From Candidatus Palauibacter australiensis (GTDB lineage: Bacteria > Gemmatimonadota > Gemmatimonadetes > Palauibacterales > Palauibacteraceae), in assembly GCA_026705295.1 (NCBI GenBank), contig JAPPBA010000161.1, positions 1 to 39,238 of the forward strand: a stretch of DNA of 39,238 bases. Reading direction: 5' to 3'. This document shows positions 1-9,194 of this stretch, piece by piece (positions within the stretch are counted from its first letter, which is position 1; each line of letters begins with the position of its first letter). The notes under the pieces are model-generated. The model saw only the letters and a program-made list of their open reading frames with translations. It had not been told where the DNA came from and did not search any database. Both the position numbers and the translations under genes were made by a program.

Positions 1-1292
1 CGCACCTCGGACTCCAGCGTCTCCACGTCGCGGAAGACCGCCTCGCCGGCGAGACGCTCCGCCAGGCGCCGCAGGTGGAGCGCCGTCTCTTCCGGCCGCT
101 TCCAGAAACGCTTCACCGCACCTTCGTCGTAGCGGACGCTCACCGCGAAGAAGGGAGACACCTGCCGCGCGAGCGCGGGAAGCGTCCGCGGCCGCCCCTT
201 CACCAGATCGATGATGCGCGCCAGACGCTCCGGCGAGGTTTCGAGTCCGGGGTGGCTCCCGGCCAGCTCCCCCCCCTCGTCCCGCGCCTCCCGGCCGAGA
301 ATCTCGACGACCGCCGCAGCCAGGTCGGCCGCGGGAGCGTCGGCGATGTGGCGCCCGTTCAGCCAGCCGAGCTTCTCGAGGTCGAACACCGCGCTCTTCT
401 TCAGCACGCGACCGATGGAAAACGCCTCGACCAGGCCTCCGACGTCGAACACCTCGCGGTCGTCCCCCGGAGACCAGCCGAGGAGCGCAAGGAAGTTCAC
501 CATCCCCGCGGGCAGGTAACCGCCGTCGCGATAGGCGAGGACCGAGAGCGCGCCGTGGCGCTTCGAGAGTCGCTTGCCGTCCGGCCCGAGGATCAGCGGC
601 ACGTGCCCGAAGCCGGGGAGCGGCCGGCCGAGGGCCCGGTAGAGGAGGATCTGCTTCGGGGTGTTCGAGAGGTGGTCGTCCCCTCGGATCACGTGCGTAA
701 TCCCGGCCTCCGCATCGTCGGAGACCACGGCGAGATTGTAGACGGGCGTGCCGTCGGAGCGCAGGACGATGAAGTCGTCGATCGATCCGGCGGGGAAGGA
801 CATCGGCCCATGGATCATGTCCTCCCACTCGATCGCCTCCTCCGGCACCCGAACGCGGAGCGCGAACGGCTCCCCCGCGTCGGCCCGCGCCCGCGACACG
901 GCGGGGTCCAGCCGGCCGCAGCGGCCATCGTACCCGTATCCGGACCCGGCCCGCTTCGCCTCTTCGCGTCGCGCCGCGAGTTCCTCGGCCGTGCAGAAGC
1001 AGCGGTAGGCGGCGCCCCGATCGAGCAGGTACAGAGCATCGCGCCGGTGGCGCTCGACGCCATCCGCCTGGAACACCGGCCCCTCGTCCAGGTCCAGCCC
1101 CAGCCATGCGAGTCCTTCCAGGATGGCCCGCGTGTGCTCGGGGCGGGAACGCGCCCGGTCCGTGTCCTCCACGCGCAGGAGAAACGTCCCGCCCGCGCGC
1201 CGGGCATACAGCCAGTTGAACAGCGCCGTACGCGCGCCGCCCACGTGCAGGAAACCCGTGGGGCTGGGGGCGAACCGCACCCGTACCGTCAA
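1..1292 (-). CDS. gltX: Glutamyl-tRNA synthetase, partial (C-terminus beyond left edge)
   Basis: Charges tRNA(Glu) (or tRNA(Glu)/tRNA(Gln)) with glutamate in the cytoplasm. The N-terminus reads VRFAPSPTGFLHVGGARTAL, the class I 'HIGH'-type motif of GltX, followed by LRVEDTDRARS. Around residues 239-246 lies KRLSKRHG, the KMSKS-loop variant typical of GltX, preceded by HVIRGDDHLSNTPKQ. About 430 codons lie in the window; the family is about 470-500 residues, so the anticodon-binding C-terminus is cut off. The start is a TTG at 1292-1290 (TTG-ACG-GTA-CGG): it has an AGGAAGAGGAG Shine-Dalgarno about 6 bases upstream and places the motif at the expected distance from the N-terminus. It is divergent from the thiolase gene. 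The glutamyl family is clear; discriminating versus non-discriminating specificity cannot be judged from this part. Confidence 0.93.
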   Translation of the reverse strand, partial: MTVRVRFAPSPTGFLHVGGARTALFNWLYARRAGGTFLLRVEDTDRARSRPEHTRAILEGLAWLGLDLDEGPVFQADGVERHRRDALYLLDRGAAYRCFCTAEELAARREEAKRAGSGYGYDGRCGRLDPAVSRARADAGEPFALRVRVPEEAIEWEDMIHGPMSFPAGSIDDFIVLRSDGTPVYNLAVVSDDAEAGITHVIRGDDHLSNTPKQILLYRALGRPLPGFGHVPLILGPDGKRLSKRHGALSVLAYRDGGYLPAGMVNFLALLGWSPGDDREVFDVGGLVEAFSIGRVLKKSAVFDLEKLGWLNGRHIADAPAADLAAAVVEILGREARDEGGELAGSHPGLETSPERLARIIDLVKGRPRTLPALARQVSPFFAVSVRYDEGAVKRFWKRPEETALHLRRLAERLAGEAVFRDVETLESEV

Positions 1293-1411
1293 TCTGCGCT
1301 CCTCTTCCTCGGAGAAACCGCCGAACTCCGCGCGCCCGCGCGCCGAAGCCCCGGCAGGCCGTGGCAATAGCTCCGCTGCGATCGTTCCATCTTGGATGGA
1401 CGACCGATAGG

Positions 1412-2710
1412 ATGCCACGCATGAGCCCTGGATCCGCTTTCGTCCTCCCCGGCCTGCGCAGTCCGTTTGCGAAGCTCGACCGCGAACTCTCGCGCCTGGA
1501 CGGTCTCGCGCTCTCCGCTCCGGTGATCCAGCAGACGGTGGCGGGGGACGGGGGCCCGGGCCGCGACGCGGCGGGCCGGATCGACCTCTTCCTGTGGGGC
1601 GCGGTCATCCCCTCGCTCACGGTGAGCAACTGGGGTCGGGAAGTCTGGTTCGACGCGGGGCTCGATGCGAGCGTCCCGGCCCAGGGCATCGTCCAGGCGT
1701 GCGCCACCTCGATCGCCGCCGCGACCCACGGCGCGGGCCAGGTGGCCGCGGCACGGGCGGACCTCGTGCTCTGCGGCGGCGTGGAGTCGATGAGCCACAC
1801 GCAGATCGGTCTCTCGCCCGGACTCAGCCGGACGATCCGGCGCGCGGGGAGCGCGGGGAGCCCGCCGCGCATGGTGCGGACGCTGGCGGGGATTCGCCCT
1901 CGCGACCTCCGGATCTCGGCCCCTGCCGTGAAGGAGCGCACGACGGGGAAGACGATGGGACGGCACGCCGAGGAAATGGCGCGTGAATGGGACATCTCGC
2001 GCGAGGCCCAGGACCGTTTTGCGCTCGCGAGTCACGAGGGCGCCACCCGGGACGAGGGGGCGTTCTTCCGACCGCTGCTCGTCACGCCCGGCACCTTCCC
2101 GGTCGACCGCGATACCCTCCCGCGCCCCGGCACGTCGCTGGAGAAGCTCGCCGCCCTCCGCCCCGCCTTCTCCCGCTCCGGGGGGACGCTCACGGCGGGC
2201 AACTCGACCCCGCTCACGGATGGGGCCGCCGCGTGCTGGGTCGCGTCCGAGGCCGGGCTCTCCTCGCTCCCCGACTCCCTCCCCCGCGCGCGCCTGCTCG
2301 ACTGGCGGCAGGCCGCGATCGATCCGGACCGGGAGGGGCTCCTCATCGCCCCGGCCCTCGCGATCGCCGAACTGCTGCATCGCCACGGGCTGACGCTGGA
2401 TGACATCGGGCTGTGGGAGTTCCACGAGGCGTTCGCGGCGCAGGTCCTCTGCACGGTCGCGGCCCTCGAAGACTCCGGATGGCTCGCCGCGCGCTCCCCC
2501 GTGAAGGACGGCCTCGGCTCCTTCCCGCGCGACCGGATCAACCCCAACGGCGGCAGCGTCGCGCTCGGACACCCGTTCGGCGCCACCGGAGCGCGCATCC
2601 TCTCCCAGACGGTGCTCGAACTCGCCGACCGGCCGGCCGGCACGAGAGCCATCGTCAGCGTGTGCGCCGCGGGCGGCCTCGGCCACGTGGCGCTCCTCGA
2701 GGCCGTCTAA
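1412..2710 (+). CDS. Thiolase (acetyl-CoA acyltransferase, FadA/FadI-like)
   Basis: Condensing/thiolytic thiolase that cleaves 3-ketoacyl-CoA, or makes acetoacetyl-CoA, in the cytoplasm. The nucleophile Cys97 sits in QACATSIAAA, similar to FadI. GGVESMSH, the GHPFGATGAR histidine motif near residue 387 and the second catalytic Cys near 418 in SVCAAGGLGH are all present. Length about 432 residues, as usual for the family. Two close in-frame ATGs exist, 1412 and 1421; AGGA at 1409-1412 is well spaced for 1421, so either may be used. An upstream in-frame extension to 1361 would overlap the gltX promoter region and is unlikely. No hydratase/dehydrogenase partner lies beside it, so fatty-acid beta-oxidation versus another acyl-CoA pathway is undecided. 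Confidence 0.9.
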   Translation: MPRMSPGSAFVLPGLRSPFAKLDRELSRLDGLALSAPVIQQTVAGDGGPGRDAAGRIDLFLWGAVIPSLTVSNWGREVWFDAGLDASVPAQGIVQACATSIAAATHGAGQVAAARADLVLCGGVESMSHTQIGLSPGLSRTIRRAGSAGSPPRMVRTLAGIRPRDLRISAPAVKERTTGKTMGRHAEEMAREWDISREAQDRFALASHEGATRDEGAFFRPLLVTPGTFPVDRDTLPRPGTSLEKLAALRPAFSRSGGTLTAGNSTPLTDGAAACWVASEAGLSSLPDSLPRARLLDWRQAAIDPDREGLLIAPALAIAELLHRHGLTLDDIGLWEFHEAFAAQVLCTVAALEDSGWLAARSPVKDGLGSFPRDRINPNGGSVALGHPFGATGARILSQTVLELADRPAGTRAIVSVCAAGGLGHVALLEAV

Positions 2711-2735
2711 CCCGACCCCGTCGTGTCACCCGCCG

Positions 2736-3836
2736 TCAACGTCCGCGCGCCGGCAGCCGCGCACCGGCAACCCCGCGCCGGAGTTCGAAGGTCAGGCCCA
2801 GGAGCGCGGTGAAGAGGACGAGCGCGTTCGCCTGGTGGAGCGCCGCCAGGGAGATGGGGACGAAGAGCAGCAGCGTCGCGACCCCCAGCGCCGCCTGAAC
2901 CCATGCCGCCGCGAACCCCGCGTGCGCCCACGTGCTCGCCACCCCGGGGGCGCACCGCACGCAGGCCCACCAGAGCGTCGTGACGCCCGCGAGCAGGACG
3001 ATGGCGAGGATGCGGTGGTTGAACTGCGCCGTCGTCCGGTCCTCGAAGGGGCTCAGCCACCAGGGGCTCGCCCCGAAGAGATCGGGCGGGATCCAGCCGT
3101 TCCCCATCCTCGGGAACGTGTTGTAGATGAGCCCCGCGTCCAGGCCCGCCACAAAGCCGCCCGAGAGCAGGGTGAGCGCGGCGAGGCCGAGCACGATGGC
3201 GGATCCCCGTCGAAGACCGGCGCCCGGTGCGGACCCGGGGTCGCCGTCTCCCGCCCCGTCTCCCGCCCCGGGGCGCAGCAGCGAGAGCGCGGTCCAGAGC
3301 GTGAGGGCGTAAACGAGCACGGCGAGCGCGAGATGCGCGGTCAGCCGGTAGGGGCTCACGCGGGGGATGTCGACGAGCCCGCTCCGCACCATCCACCAGC
3401 CGAGCAGCCCCTGCGCGCCGCCCAGCGCGAACAGGAGCAGGAGGCGGGGGATGAGGGGCCGGGGGATCATCCGCCGCAGGAGGAAGACCGCGAAGGGGAT
3501 GATGAAGACGAGGCCGATCACGCGCCCCAGGAGCCGGTGCGCGTACTCGAACCAGAAGATGCGCTTGAACTCGGCCAGCGACATCCCCCGGTTAACGAGC
3601 CGGTATTCCGGTGAATCGCGATAGGCGGCGAACTCGCGCTCCCAGCCCTCGGCGCTCATCGGAGGAACGACGCCGCTCACCGGCTCCCAGTCGACCATGG
3701 AGAGGCCCGATCCGGTCAGGCGGGTCACGCCGCCGACGACGAGCGTCGCCGCGACGAGCGCGCAGCCGACCAGGAGCCAGGCCGCGATGATCCGCGCGTG
3801 GCGCGGCGATCCGCTCTGGAGAGGAGGCGATTGCAT
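2736..3836 (-). CDS. ctaA: Heme A synthase (CtaA/Cox15 family)
   Basis: Membrane enzyme that oxidises the C8 methyl of heme O to make heme A for cytochrome c oxidase. About eight hydrophobic segments are seen. The family's heme-binding histidines are in EFKRIFWFEYAHRLLGR, in RLTAHLALA, in QFNHRILAI and in ALHQANALV. The EFKxIFW motif is that of the proteobacterial/mitochondrial (Cox15-like) type. Length 366 residues is typical. The ATG at 3836 is chosen because the hydrophobic first helix follows after about 20 residues; longer forms run back through the divergent ABC gene's start. A GC-rich insert between TM segments (GAGDGAGDGDPGSAPGAG) is low complexity. It implies an aa3-type oxidase elsewhere in the genome and fits the heme genes 5 kb away. 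Confidence 0.93.
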   Translation of the reverse strand: MQSPPLQSGSPRHARIIAAWLLVGCALVAATLVVGGVTRLTGSGLSMVDWEPVSGVVPPMSAEGWEREFAAYRDSPEYRLVNRGMSLAEFKRIFWFEYAHRLLGRVIGLVFIIPFAVFLLRRMIPRPLIPRLLLLFALGGAQGLLGWWMVRSGLVDIPRVSPYRLTAHLALAVLVYALTLWTALSLLRPGAGDGAGDGDPGSAPGAGLRRGSAIVLGLAALTLLSGGFVAGLDAGLIYNTFPRMGNGWIPPDLFGASPWWLSPFEDRTTAQFNHRILAIVLLAGVTTLWWACVRCAPGVASTWAHAGFAAAWVQAALGVATLLLFVPISLAALHQANALVLFTALLGLTFELRRGVAGARLPARGR

Positions 3837-3948
3837 GAGGGGTTCCGGGGTGCGTTTGCGCCGGTTTCGTGACCCGTGCGAACTTCGGTCGCTCCCGGAG
3901 TCGCCGGGGCGCGGAAGATAGACGGGGACGGTGGAGAGGCCAAGCGCG

Positions 3949-5703
3949 ATGTCGGACTCCGGAGCACGCATTTCGATGTTCGCCCTCCAGCGGCTCGCCC
4001 CGAGATTGCGGGCCCACCGACCGGCGCTCGTGGGGGCCGGGATCTGCCTCCTCCTGAGCACCGCGATCGGGCTCGCCTTCCCCCTCATCGTCCGCTACCT
4101 GATGGACGCGGCCTTCGGTGAGGGCGACCCCGCCCTGCTGGGCGCGATCGCGCTCGGACTGCTGGGGCTCTTCGCGCTCCAGGGCGTGTTCAACTTCGGA
4201 GAGACTTACTGGCTGGGGGCGACGGGCGAGCGGGTCGTGACGCAGTTGCGCGACGAACTCTTCTCCAGGCTGGTGGGGCTCTCCCCCGGCTTCCACGCGG
4301 GCCGCACCAGCGGCGAACTCACGTCGAGGCTGGCCTCCGACTGTTCGACGCTCCAGCAGATCATGGGGCACCAGATCGCCGAACTCGTGCGACAGGTGCT
4401 CTTCCTCATCGGCGCCGTGATCCTGCTCACGCTGCTTCACTGGCAACTGATGCTGACGACGCTGACCGTCGCCCCCGTGGTCGTCCTCGCGGGCTTTGCC
4501 CTCGGCCGCCTCCTGCGGCGGCGGAGCACCGAGGTGCAGGACCGTCTCGCCGCCGCGCACGCGGTTGCGGACGAGGCCTTCGGCCAGATCGAAGTCGTGC
4601 AGGGGTTCGTGCGGGAGGAGTGGGAGGCGGCCCGCTACCGGGCCGGGATCGCCGCGGCCCTCGAGGCGGCGCTCTCGCGGGCGGTGGTGCGGGCGGTCCT
4701 CTTCGGCGTGCTCACGGTGGTCGCCTTCGGCGGCATCGTAGCCGTCCTGTGGCAGGGCGGGCGGCTCGTGCTCGCGGCGCAGATCACGGCGGGACAGCTC
4801 GTATCGTTCCTCCTCTACGCCTTCTCCGTCGCGGCGGCGATCATGGCGCTCGCTTCCCTGTGGGGCTCCTACCAGGAGGCGCAGGGCGCCGCGCGCCGCG
4901 TGTTCGACCTCCTCGACCGCGACAGCGAGATCCTGGACCCGGAAACCCCGGAATCGCTCGCGGGAGCGGGACCGCCTAAGATCGCCTTCGAGGGCGTCTC
5001 GTTCCGGTACGGCGAGGACGAACCGTGGGCCCTGGAAGGGATCGAAGCGACGATCGCCCCCGGCGAGATCGTCGCCCTCGTGGGGCCGAGCGGCGCCGGG
5101 AAGACGACCTTCGCGTCACTCATCCCGCGCTTCTGGGATCCGACCGAGGGGAGCGTGCGCGTGCGCGGGACCGACGTACGGGCCTGCGGCGTCGCGGACC
5201 TGAGATCGCGGGTCGGCATCGTGCCGCAGGACCACCCGCTTTTCGCCGGCACGATCGGGGAGAACATCGCCTACGGGCGGCCGCACGCGGACCAACCGGC
5301 GATCGAGGCGGCGGCCGCGGCGGCGCACGCGCGCGAGTTCATCGAGCGGCTGCCGGAGGGCTACGACACGCGGGTCGGCGAGCGCGGGGTCCGGCTCTCG
5401 GGCGGGCAGCGTCAGCGGATCGCGATCGCCCGCGTCCTCCTCAAGGAGCCCGAGATCCTCATCCTGGACGAGGCGACGAGCGGTCTGGACGCCGAAAGCG
5501 AGGCGCTGGTCGAGGAAGCGCTACGGCTCGCCTCCGCGGGGCGCACGACCGTCATCATTGCCCACCGCCTGCGCACGGTGCGACGCGCCCACCGGCTCTT
5601 CGTCCTGGATCGGGGACGGCTGGTGGACAGCGGCCCGCACGACGCCCTCATCGACCGCTGCGAACTCTACGCCCGCCTCTACGAGGGCCAGCGACTCGCC
5701 TGA
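3949..5703 (+). CDS. ABC exporter, fused membrane and ATPase domains (MsbA/ABCB-like)
   Basis: Half-transporter expected to dimerise in the inner membrane and export a lipid, drug or other hydrophobic substrate. The N-terminal ~310 residues hold six hydrophobic helices. The ATPase follows with Walker A GPSGAGKTT, a Q-loop in GIVPQDHPLF, signature LSGGQRQRIAIAR, Walker B ILILDEATSGLD and switch His in IIAHRLRT, all intact. Length 584 residues is standard. ATG 3949 is preferred over GTG 3931: GGAGAGG at 3933-3939 is well spaced for it. It is divergent from ctaA with a 112-base gap that must hold both promoters. The substrate cannot be inferred: no lipid A or peptide-export genes adjoin it. Confidence 0.9.
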   Translation: MSDSGARISMFALQRLAPRLRAHRPALVGAGICLLLSTAIGLAFPLIVRYLMDAAFGEGDPALLGAIALGLLGLFALQGVFNFGETYWLGATGERVVTQLRDELFSRLVGLSPGFHAGRTSGELTSRLASDCSTLQQIMGHQIAELVRQVLFLIGAVILLTLLHWQLMLTTLTVAPVVVLAGFALGRLLRRRSTEVQDRLAAAHAVADEAFGQIEVVQGFVREEWEAARYRAGIAAALEAALSRAVVRAVLFGVLTVVAFGGIVAVLWQGGRLVLAAQITAGQLVSFLLYAFSVAAAIMALASLWGSYQEAQGAARRVFDLLDRDSEILDPETPESLAGAGPPKIAFEGVSFRYGEDEPWALEGIEATIAPGEIVALVGPSGAGKTTFASLIPRFWDPTEGSVRVRGTDVRACGVADLRSRVGIVPQDHPLFAGTIGENIAYGRPHADQPAIEAAAAAAHAREFIERLPEGYDTRVGERGVRLSGGQRQRIAIARVLLKEPEILILDEATSGLDAESEALVEEALRLASAGRTTVIIAHRLRTVRRAHRLFVLDRGRLVDSGPHDALIDRCELYARLYEGQRLA

Positions 5704-5726
5704 TCCTCACGCCGGCACCGGGGCCG

Positions 5727-6299
5727 TCAGGGGAGGAGGGCCTCGATCTCCTCCGTCAGCGACGCGACGGTCTGGGGACCGAGGAATTCCTTCCGGATCC
5801 AGCCCTCGGGGTCGATGACCAGCGTGGTGGGGAAGCCCACAGCTCCGAACGTCGCGACGGCATCGTCCATCCCGATGATCCAGTTCCGGTATTCGACGCC
5901 GAAGTCCGCGAGGAATTCGCGGATCTCCTCGGGAGTACCGGAGTCGACGGCAAGCCCCAGGAGGATCACGTCCCGTCCGGAGTACGCGCGGGCCAGCCGG
6001 ACGAGTTCCGGCAACTCGTCGCGGCAGGGGAGGCACCAGGTGCCCCAGAGGTTCGCGACGACCACGTTGCCCCGCAGGTCGTCGAAGCGGGCCTCGCCGC
6101 CGTCGAGGGTGCGAAACACGTTGCCGGGCGCGGGCTTCGCCCCCGAGGGCACCCCATCCGGGGCGCCGCTCGCGGCCAGGTCGCGATCCGCCGCGCCGCC
6201 GGCCGCTTCGGACGCATCGTCGCCCGGGGCGCACCCGAGCCCGATCAGCGCCACGAGGGCAACCGCACTCCGTGCGCCCATCATCCGGTCAGCTCGCAT
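5727..6299 (-). CDS. TlpA/ResA-like thioredoxin-fold protein, exported
   Basis: Periplasmic thiol-disulfide oxidoreductase of the TlpA/ResA/peroxiredoxin-like group, which keeps cysteines of exported proteins or c-type cytochromes reduced. It has an N-terminal hydrophobic stretch ending at Cys23 (ALIGLGCAPG), probably a lipoprotein signal with a poor lipobox. The thioredoxin fold has the redox motif WCLPC (Cys89, Cys92) and the cis-proline loop GFPTTLVID. 190 residues. The ATG at 6299 overlaps the end of the upstream amidohydrolase by 11 bases and has a strong GGAGGT 6 bases upstream, so the pair is translationally coupled. ATGs at 6284 and 6281 are alternatives. No cytochrome maturation genes are nearby. 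Confidence 0.87.
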   Translation of the reverse strand: MRADRMMGARSAVALVALIGLGCAPGDDASEAAGGAADRDLAASGAPDGVPSGAKPAPGNVFRTLDGGEARFDDLRGNVVVANLWGTWCLPCRDELPELVRLARAYSGRDVILLGLAVDSGTPEEIREFLADFGVEYRNWIIGMDDAVATFGAVGFPTTLVIDPEGWIRKEFLGPQTVASLTEEIEALLP

Positions 6300-8010
6300 C
6301 GCCCACCTCCGGCGTGAGGACGGCGCCGGGCAGCGCCCAGGTCAGCTCGCCGTCGTCGACCACGAACGTGCCGCCGACCAGCACGTAGTCCACACCCGAT
6401 GGGTACTGGTGCGGCTCGAAGAAGGTCGCGTTGTCCTGAAGTTCGTCCATGTCCAGCACCGCGATGTCCGCGACCAGTCCCTCACGGATGAGACCCCGGT
6501 CCCGGAGCCCCATGACCTGCGCCGGCAGGCTCGTCATCGAGCGCACCGCGCTCTCCGCGGACAGGATGCCGAGATCCATCGCGTAGCGCTTGATCTTGCG
6601 GGGGAAGGTGCCGTAGAAGCGCGCGTGCACCGGCCCGTCGCCCGGGAGGGAGATGCCGGCGTCGGATGCCGTCACGAGCCACGGATGAGCCGAGAACTCC
6701 TCGACGTCGATCTCCGACAGGGAAAACCCGCGCACGCGCGCCCCGCCGGGTCTCGCACGGTCGCCCTCCAGTTGCAGCCGGATCGCCACCTCAACGGGGA
6801 ACGCGTCCCATTCGGCCGCCAGCTCCGCCACCGTCCTGCCCACCAGCGTCTCGTCGGGATGGTCCATGATGACGAGGTTCTCGGGCCCGCCGCGGCGGCT
6901 GATCTCGTGCGCGATATCGAGGCGGACCCGTTCACCGCGTTCCGGATCGGAGAGCGCATACCGCAGCACCGCGGCGTAGTCGACCGTCCCCTGGCCGCCC
7001 GGACGCCCGCCCGGTCCGCCGCCGGGGAAGATCCAGCGAGGGAGGAGCACGGTGTTCCCGTCGCTCCCCGTCGTGTTGTAGGGATACTGGTCCGCGAAGA
7101 TCGGGACGCCGCGCGCCCGGGCCCGTTCGATCAGATCGACGAGCGCCCTTCCCGCCCCCCAGAAATCCGCTCCGCGGGCCTTGATGTGGGTTGCCACCGT
7201 CGTCACGCCCGTGCGTTCCGCGACTTCGATGTCCTCGAGGACCGTCTGGATCATGGTCGGCGGTCCCGGATCGTCCTGGCTCGGCCAGAACCACATCGGC
7301 GTCATGCCGGAACTGCGTTCGTGCACGATGTAGATGCCGCCTCCCCGTCCCGCCGCATCGACGAGCGGGAACAGTTCGGAGGTTTCGCTCCAGATCCCCG
7401 GCACGTACTCGAGTCCCGCGCTGAGGCCGTAAGCGCCCTCGGCCATTCCCTGCTCCACCATCTCCGTCATGCGCTGCACCTCGGCCGGGGTCGACGGGCG
7501 CATGAAATCGTCGCCGAGCGCCATGCGCCGGATCGTGTTGTGCCCGACCATGAGCGCCGCGTTGGGCCCGTGCCCGCGGGACTCGAGGCGGCCGCGTTGG
7601 TCCGCGATCGGCCACGGCCCGCCGCCGTCCTGGTTGATGACGACGGTGGTGATGCCCTGACTCACGAGGTTGGGAGCGGCCCGGCGGCGCGCCCCCTCGC
7701 TACCCGCGTCTCCCTCGGCGTCGAGTCCCTGGTCCGCGTGCGAATGAATGTCGATGAATCCGGGGACGACGTACCGGCCATCGAGTTCGATCACGCGGTC
7801 GGCGGCGGCGTCGACCAGGTCCCCGACCCGGGCGATGCGCCCGCCGCGGATTCCCACGTCGGCGCGGAACCATGGGTTACCCGTGCCGTCCAGGACGCGG
7901 CCGCCGCGCAGCAGGATATCGAAGGCCGGTTCCTGAGCGGCCGCGATCGCGACGTGCGGGACACCGAGGACGGCGGCGAAAAGGAGCGCGCGAAGGACTC
8001 TGCGGTTCAT
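6289..8010 (-). CDS. Secreted D-aminoacylase / N-acyl-D-amino-acid deacylase family amidohydrolase
   Basis: Metal-dependent amidohydrolase of the D-aminoacylase (NagA/AtzF-like TIM barrel) family, which removes acyl groups from N-acyl-D-amino acids. A signal peptide covers residues 1-26 (AIAAAQ), so it acts outside the cytoplasm. The metal motif is HSHAD (His89, His91); GAYGLSAGLEYVPG, THIKARG and the TASDAG aspartate are family hallmarks. 573 residues, within the family's range. The ATG at 8010 is chosen for the signal peptide and a GGGGAAG ribosome site; the longer reading frame to 8088 runs into the hemE promoter. It is followed by the coupled TlpA-like gene. D-amino acid specificity is family-level inference; dipeptidase-like activity is possible. 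Confidence 0.85.
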   Translation of the reverse strand: MNRRVLRALLFAAVLGVPHVAIAAAQEPAFDILLRGGRVLDGTGNPWFRADVGIRGGRIARVGDLVDAAADRVIELDGRYVVPGFIDIHSHADQGLDAEGDAGSEGARRRAAPNLVSQGITTVVINQDGGGPWPIADQRGRLESRGHGPNAALMVGHNTIRRMALGDDFMRPSTPAEVQRMTEMVEQGMAEGAYGLSAGLEYVPGIWSETSELFPLVDAAGRGGGIYIVHERSSGMTPMWFWPSQDDPGPPTMIQTVLEDIEVAERTGVTTVATHIKARGADFWGAGRALVDLIERARARGVPIFADQYPYNTTGSDGNTVLLPRWIFPGGGPGGRPGGQGTVDYAAVLRYALSDPERGERVRLDIAHEISRRGGPENLVIMDHPDETLVGRTVAELAAEWDAFPVEVAIRLQLEGDRARPGGARVRGFSLSEIDVEEFSAHPWLVTASDAGISLPGDGPVHARFYGTFPRKIKRYAMDLGILSAESAVRSMTSLPAQVMGLRDRGLIREGLVADIAVLDMDELQDNATFFEPHQYPSGVDYVLVGGTFVVDDGELTWALPGAVLTPEVGDAS

Positions 8011-8135
8011 GATCGCTTCCCCTGTGAGAGATCCAAGGTCGTGGCCGCACGTCGACTGCAAGCTACGAAAGGTCCCGCGCGGGTCCAACGGTGCGGTTTG
8101 GCGCCCGGCGGGCGACGGGGTAACATCGGCGGGCC

Positions 8136-9158
8136 ATGAACGATCTCCTTCTGCGCGCGCTCGCGCGACAACCCGTGGAGCGGACGCCGGTGTGGTTCAT
8201 GCGGCAGGCGGGACGCTCCCTCCCCGCCTATCGCGAACTCCGCCGGGAGCGCGGGTTCCTCGAACTCGTGCGCGATCCGGAAGCGGCGGCCCGGGTCACG
8301 CGACTCCCGCTCGAGTATTTCGACGTCGACGCGCTCGTCCTCTTCATGGATCTGTCGACGCCGTTCGAGGCCGCGGGGATCGAGATCGAACTGCGGGCCG
8401 GGGTCGGGCCCGTGCCCCTGCCCCCCTGGGGCGGCCTGGCGGATGTGGATCGCCTCCGCCCCTTCGAGCCGCGGGAACACCTCGCCTTCGTGCTCGAGGC
8501 GATCCGTCTCCTTGCCGCGGACGAGGAGCGTCCGATCATCGGCTTCGTGGGCGCCCCCTTCACCCTGTGCTCCTACCTCGCCCGCGGCACGCGCGACAGC
8601 CGACTCGCGCAGCTCAGGGCCTTCATGCTCCGCTCCCCGGCGCTCTGGGACCGGCTCGCGGGGTTCTGGGCGGAGCACCTGGCGGAGTTCGCGATCGCTC
8701 AGCACGAGGCCGGGGCGGGCGCGATCCAGGTGTTCGATTCCTGGTGCAGCGTCCTCGATCCTCACTCGTACCGGACCCATGTGCTTCCCTACTCCCGCCG
8801 CCTGCTGGAGCGGCTGCGCGAGAAGGGGGTCCCCAGCGTGCATTATGGCGCCACGCACGCCGCGGTGGCCGAGGCCGGGGGCGATGCGATCAGCGTCGAT
8901 TGGCGCACGCCGCTCGACGAGGCGTGGGACGTCATGGGCCCGGAGCGCGCGATACAGGGCAATCTCGATCCGGCCTGTATCCTCGCGGGCGAGGAGGCGG
9001 CGCGGGCGGGGACGCGCGATGTGCTGCGGCGGGCGGGCGGGCGTCCCGGCCACATCTTCAACCTCGGGCACGGTCTCCACCCGGATTCCGACCCGGAGGT
9101 GATCGCCGCCGTGGTTGACGAGGTCCGCCGCTGGAAGCCGCCGGACGAGCACCGCTGA
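8136..9158 (+). CDS. hemE: Uroporphyrinogen decarboxylase
   Basis: Decarboxylates the four acetate side chains of uroporphyrinogen III to give coproporphyrinogen III in the cytoplasm. The family signature FMRQAGRSLPAYRELR is near the N-terminus, and GFVGAPFTLCSYL, the GDAISVDWRTPL segment and the C-terminal FNLGHGLHPDSDPE match HemE throughout. 340 residues is normal. It is divergent from the amidohydrolase with a 125-base gap, and converges on hemG with a perfect palindrome between the two stops. With hemG and hemH it makes a late heme pathway block, although coproporphyrinogen oxidase is not in the window. Confidence 0.96.
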   Translation: MNDLLLRALARQPVERTPVWFMRQAGRSLPAYRELRRERGFLELVRDPEAAARVTRLPLEYFDVDALVLFMDLSTPFEAAGIEIELRAGVGPVPLPPWGGLADVDRLRPFEPREHLAFVLEAIRLLAADEERPIIGFVGAPFTLCSYLARGTRDSRLAQLRAFMLRSPALWDRLAGFWAEHLAEFAIAQHEAGAGAIQVFDSWCSVLDPHSYRTHVLPYSRRLLERLREKGVPSVHYGATHAAVAEAGGDAISVDWRTPLDEAWDVMGPERAIQGNLDPACILAGEEAARAGTRDVLRRAGGRPGHIFNLGHGLHPDSDPEVIAAVVDEVRRWKPPDEHR

Positions 9159-9160
9159 GA

Positions 9161-9178
9161 GCGTTCCCGCGGGAACGC
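9161..9178. terminator. Perfect palindrome between hemE and hemG, likely bidirectional terminator
   Basis: GCGTTCCCGCGGGAACGC is an 18-base perfect palindrome starting 2 bases after the hemE stop, in the 36-base gap between the convergent hemE and hemG. There is no T tract, so it is a hairpin without the classic intrinsic-terminator tail. Confidence 0.55.
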
Positions 9179-9194
9179 CGGCAGCCGGGAGGCG

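Noticed and set aside
75-1370. Plus-strand open frame of 431 codons over gltX
   Set aside because: The opposite strand encodes unmistakable GltX motifs; the plus frame has none.
5815-8139. Long open frame on the plus strand (774 codons)
   Set aside because: It is antisense to the clear D-aminoacylase and TlpA-like genes and is Arg/Ala/His/Pro-rich without any family motif, as expected from high-GC shadow frames.
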